Shown: positions 61,043-64,000 of the stretch, piece by piece
Layout of the letters: the number at the start of each line of letters is the position of its first letter
Position numbering within the stretch: the first letter of the stretch is position 1
Assembly (NCBI GenBank): GCA_903850915.1
Contig: CAINMV010000001.1
Span: 44,557 to 108,556, forward strand
Direction: 5' to 3'
DNA from: an uncultured Bacteroidota bacterium
Lineage (GTDB): Bacteria > Bacteroidota > Bacteroidia > UKL13-3
Length of the DNA: 64,000 nt
Made by a program: the position numbers and the translations under genes
The notes under the pieces: generated by a model
Told to the model about the DNA's origin: nothing
Databases searched by the model: none
Seen by the model: only the letters and a program-made list of their open reading frames with translations

Positions 61043-61882
61043 TTAATAGTCCCCTAAAGTTTCCGGCAAACCAGCTAACGCATTTGCTAGATCAGTGTCA
61101 TTTGGCGCAATCCCATGCCATTTGTGCGATCCCATCATAAAGTCAACCCCCATTCCCATTTCTGTTTTCATCATAATTGCAATAGGTTTCCCTTTTCCTG
61201 TAGCAGCCTTCACGATTTTTAAGGTGTCAACTATTTCCTGCATGTTATTGCCATCCATGGAATATACATCCCATCCAAAAGCTAGAAACTTTGCATCTAG
61301 AGGGTAATCGCCCATAATACTTTTAGTGCTCCCATCAATTTGCTGGCCGTTTACATCGATAGCAACAATAATATTGTCGGTTTTTTGTTTCGCTGCAAAC
61401 ATAATCGCTTCCCAATTCTGACCTTCTTGCATTTCTCCATCGCCACACAATACATAAATCAGACTTCCATCATTGTTAAGCTTCTTGCTCATTGCAGCTC
61501 CCACGCCAACGCTTAAGCCTTGTCCAAGCGAACCACTAGCGATACGAATTCCAGGAAGGTGCTCATGCGTTGTTGGGTGACCTTGTAATCGGCCATTGAG
61601 CTTTCTAAAAGATGCCAGCTCTGATTTGTCGAAATAGCCAGAATGCGCCAAAACGCTATAAAACAATGGGGATATATGCCCATTACTTAAAAAGAAGAGA
61701 TCCTCACCGATACCATCCATGGAGAAATCTTTATTGTGGTTCATCGCATCAAAATATAAGGCAACTAAATAATCAGCACAACCCAACGAACCACCTGGAT
61801 GCCCAGATTTCGCTCCATGAACCATTCTAACAATATCCCTGCGTACCTGCGACGCTACTTTTTTTAATTCTTCTGTTTGCAT
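61043..61882 (-). CDS. Transketolase, N-terminal (ThDP-binding) subunit
   Basis: VHGAKSGHPGGSLGCADYLVALYF, LSNGHISPLFYSVLA, GSLGQGLSVGVGAAM, VLCGDGEMQEGQNWEAIMFAAK; no C-terminal half in the chain. Confidence 0.92.
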   Translation of the reverse strand: MQTEELKKVASQVRRDIVRMVHGAKSGHPGGSLGCADYLVALYFDAMNHNKDFSMDGIGEDLFFLSNGHISPLFYSVLAHSGYFDKSELASFRKLNGRLQGHPTTHEHLPGIRIASGSLGQGLSVGVGAAMSKKLNNDGSLIYVLCGDGEMQEGQNWEAIMFAAKQKTDNIIVAIDVNGQQIDGSTKSIMGDYPLDAKFLAFGWDVYSMDGNNMQEIVDTLKIVKAATGKGKPIAIMMKTEMGMGVDFMMGSHKWHGIAPNDTDLANALAGLPETLGDY

Positions 61883-62114
61883 TTGGGGTGTATATTTTGT
61901 GTTAATTAATTTACAACTATTAATCTCATTGCACTCGTTTGTAATTTAACTATCGCAGAGCGCTACATTTTCCTACAATTTTCAGCATATTAAATTGCTT
62001 TAAAAAATTTATTTATCGAACAATTGTGAATAAACGTCCAACTATGTAGGCGATTGTATTCAATTTCAATATTAATAAGTGTAGCTAATCATGAATTTTC
62101 CTTAAATTTGTAAG

Positions 62115-64000
62115 GTGCGACTGTTAAAATATTTTATCCTGTGCCTTTTTTTATTCTCTTCTTCTGGCCTTATTGCGCAAATTACCGAGCCAAGATGGGA
62201 AGTGATAAGTTCGCAGAATTTTGATTTATACCTTCCGAAGTCATCCGAACTAGATTACAATCGTTTGTTAAATGATGCCGAAAAACATTTAACTTATTGT
62301 GAAAGTTTGTTTGATTATCACATAAACGAAAGTATCCGCTTGGTGCTTTCTAGAAACGAGAATATCGTAAAATTACCTATATCCTTAAATAATTCACATT
62401 CCACAGAGGTAGAGTTTGATAGACATACTGGATATGTTGTTAGTAATGCAGACTATGATGATATACTCCTTCAAACTAAAAATGCAATTGTAACCATACT
62501 TTTTAATGATTTGATGTATGGAAAAACCTTTCAAGATCGAATACAAAATAGTGCAATTTTACAAGTTCATAATTGGTTTTTAAAAGGGCTAGTAGCCTAT
62601 TGTAATGAGCCATGGAATGGACATTACGATGGTTTAATGCGTGATTATTTCTTGAGAAATAAATCTCCTGGCTTTAACGTTTTGATTGAACAAAATGAAA
62701 CACTTGCCGGATATAGTTTTTGGAAATATATACTGAATCAATATGGGGAACAAAATATTTCTAACACGCTCTACATATCGCATTTAAGCAGGAGCATTGA
62801 GAGTGGCTTGTATTTTGTGTTTGGAAAGGACTATGCAACCTTGATGAAAGAATGGCAAGGGTATTACAAATTAATTTATTTAAACGAGTTCCCAAGTAGT
62901 AAAAATCCCTCAAACTCATTTATTCTCCATACCAATCGAATGCAAAAGATTGAGGTTTCGCCTGATGGAAAATATATCGCAGGCGTATGTTTGGGTGCAT
63001 TTAATACCAAGGTTTATTGCCTTGATTTACAAAAAAGTAAACGACAATTAGTAAAAACATTAAATGGAAATGCGGATGTTATACTTCGATGGAAAATGAG
63101 TGGAAGTAACGCTCAGTTAATTTACAATATCTCAGGGTTGACCAGCGACATCCTTTTGTTTTATTCCCCTTCAAAACGCAGGACGTTAAATTGGATTCCT
63201 GTAAAAGATTTTGATAAGCTAATAAATTTCGACATCGATGAATACAACAACTTCGTTTTCTATGGAGTTAAGAAATCAAAAACATATTTTGTTCATTACT
63301 CTAGTGAGTCACAAATACTGAAAACACTTTTAACAGATGTTAGCTTATTAGATATTCGGATTCTCGAAGACAACGTATATTATGCTTTAAATTCGAGTTC
63401 TGAGAGTCTGCTTATTTCAAATCGTAATAAAATCGATACTTTGCTGAGATTTCCGAAGTCATCTGTTTTTAAAATTTTAAGTGTTGATTCTTTAAATATT
63501 TATTTTATAGCTAATTTTAGCGGATTAAATCAAGTATATCAGTATAATTTAAATCTTAAGTTTGCCAAAGTTTTCACTAATTTTTTGCATTACTCTTCAT
63601 CTATTACCGCAATGCCATTCGGAGAACATTGTTATTATACCCAGGGCAGCGATACTAAGATTCATGTTGGCATTGTCAATTTTCATGAGTTGAGCACCGA
63701 CGAACAACCTTTTGCATTTTTTACCTTAAATCCAAAGGGACAATCTCAAAAGCCGGTTCCCTTTCAGATAGATAGTTTAATAATAGATAGTTCGGCCAAC
63801 GGCAATGAAATCAACAATAAATATTATTTTTTAACAGGCTTCAAGGATGACAATAGGAAAGACTATCAACTTTTGCTAGATAGCTTGAAACAAGCGATGA
63901 GGTCAAACAAAATCAATCTTTCGATCTCCAAAAACTATGAGTTGAATTTTGCAACCTTAAAGGTATCATTACTACAATTGGATAATACCAACTATCTGAA
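62115..64000 (+). CDS. Secreted protein with degenerate peptidase-MA-like N-terminal region followed by beta-propeller-like segment; 3' end outside the window
   Basis: GTG start then signal peptide VRLLKYFILCLFLFSSSGLIAQ; translated by hand without a stop to the window edge; NWFLKGLVAYCNEPW and FILHTNRMQKIEVSPDGKYIAGVCLGAFNTKVYCLDL. Confidence 0.7.
   Translation, partial: MRLLKYFILCLFLFSSSGLIAQITEPRWEVISSQNFDLYLPKSSELDYNRLLNDAEKHLTYCESLFDYHINESIRLVLSRNENIVKLPISLNNSHSTEVEFDRHTGYVVSNADYDDILLQTKNAIVTILFNDLMYGKTFQDRIQNSAILQVHNWFLKGLVAYCNEPWNGHYDGLMRDYFLRNKSPGFNVLIEQNETLAGYSFWKYILNQYGEQNISNTLYISHLSRSIESGLYFVFGKDYATLMKEWQGYYKLIYLNEFPSSKNPSNSFILHTNRMQKIEVSPDGKYIAGVCLGAFNTKVYCLDLQKSKRQLVKTLNGNADVILRWKMSGSNAQLIYNISGLTSDILLFYSPSKRRTLNWIPVKDFDKLINFDIDEYNNFVFYGVKKSKTYFVHYSSESQILKTLLTDVSLLDIRILEDNVYYALNSSSESLLISNRNKIDTLLRFPKSSVFKILSVDSLNIYFIANFSGLNQVYQYNLNLKFAKVFTNFLHYSSSITAMPFGEHCYYTQGSDTKIHVGIVNFHELSTDEQPFAFFTLNPKGQSQKPVPFQIDSLIIDSSANGNEINNKYYFLTGFKDDNRKDYQLLLDSLKQAMRSNKINLSISKNYELNFATLKVSLLQLDNTNYL

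Overview
The window looks like ordinary Bacteroidota chromosome (AT-rich, TTG-N19-23-TAnnTTTG promoters, many C-terminal type IX secretion sorting domains, gldA-gldF-gldG). It is mostly single-copy housekeeping and secreted-protein genes: a fused 2-oxoacid dehydrogenase E1, fbp, gldG/F/A, nhaD, priA, a short nuoG-like gene, ileS, a DksA-like protein with a histone-like repeat tail, lspA, ribF, two tandem Calx-beta T9SS paralogs, several peptidases, dxr, a cobalamin-riboswitch-controlled TonB receptor, a DEAD-box helicase, cysteine desulfurase, tRNA-Trp-secE-nusG, pdhB, hsp20, ppiD, an M4 metalloprotease, queE, folD, a long PurF-type protein, mgtE, a vWA protein and the N-terminal half of transketolase. 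An ORF missing from the supplied track runs off the right edge (GTG at 62115 to beyond 64000). I found no CRISPR array, prophage, transposase, rRNA, or recognisable defence or biosynthetic cluster. The best leads for something undescribed are the ~300-aa N-terminal region shared by the two Calx-beta paralogs, the DksA-like protein with an 8-aa/16-aa periodic basic tail and a degenerate zinc finger, and the right-edge ORF, which resembles a degenerate peptidase-like domain plus a beta-propeller. All product names come from reading the sequence; no database search was run.
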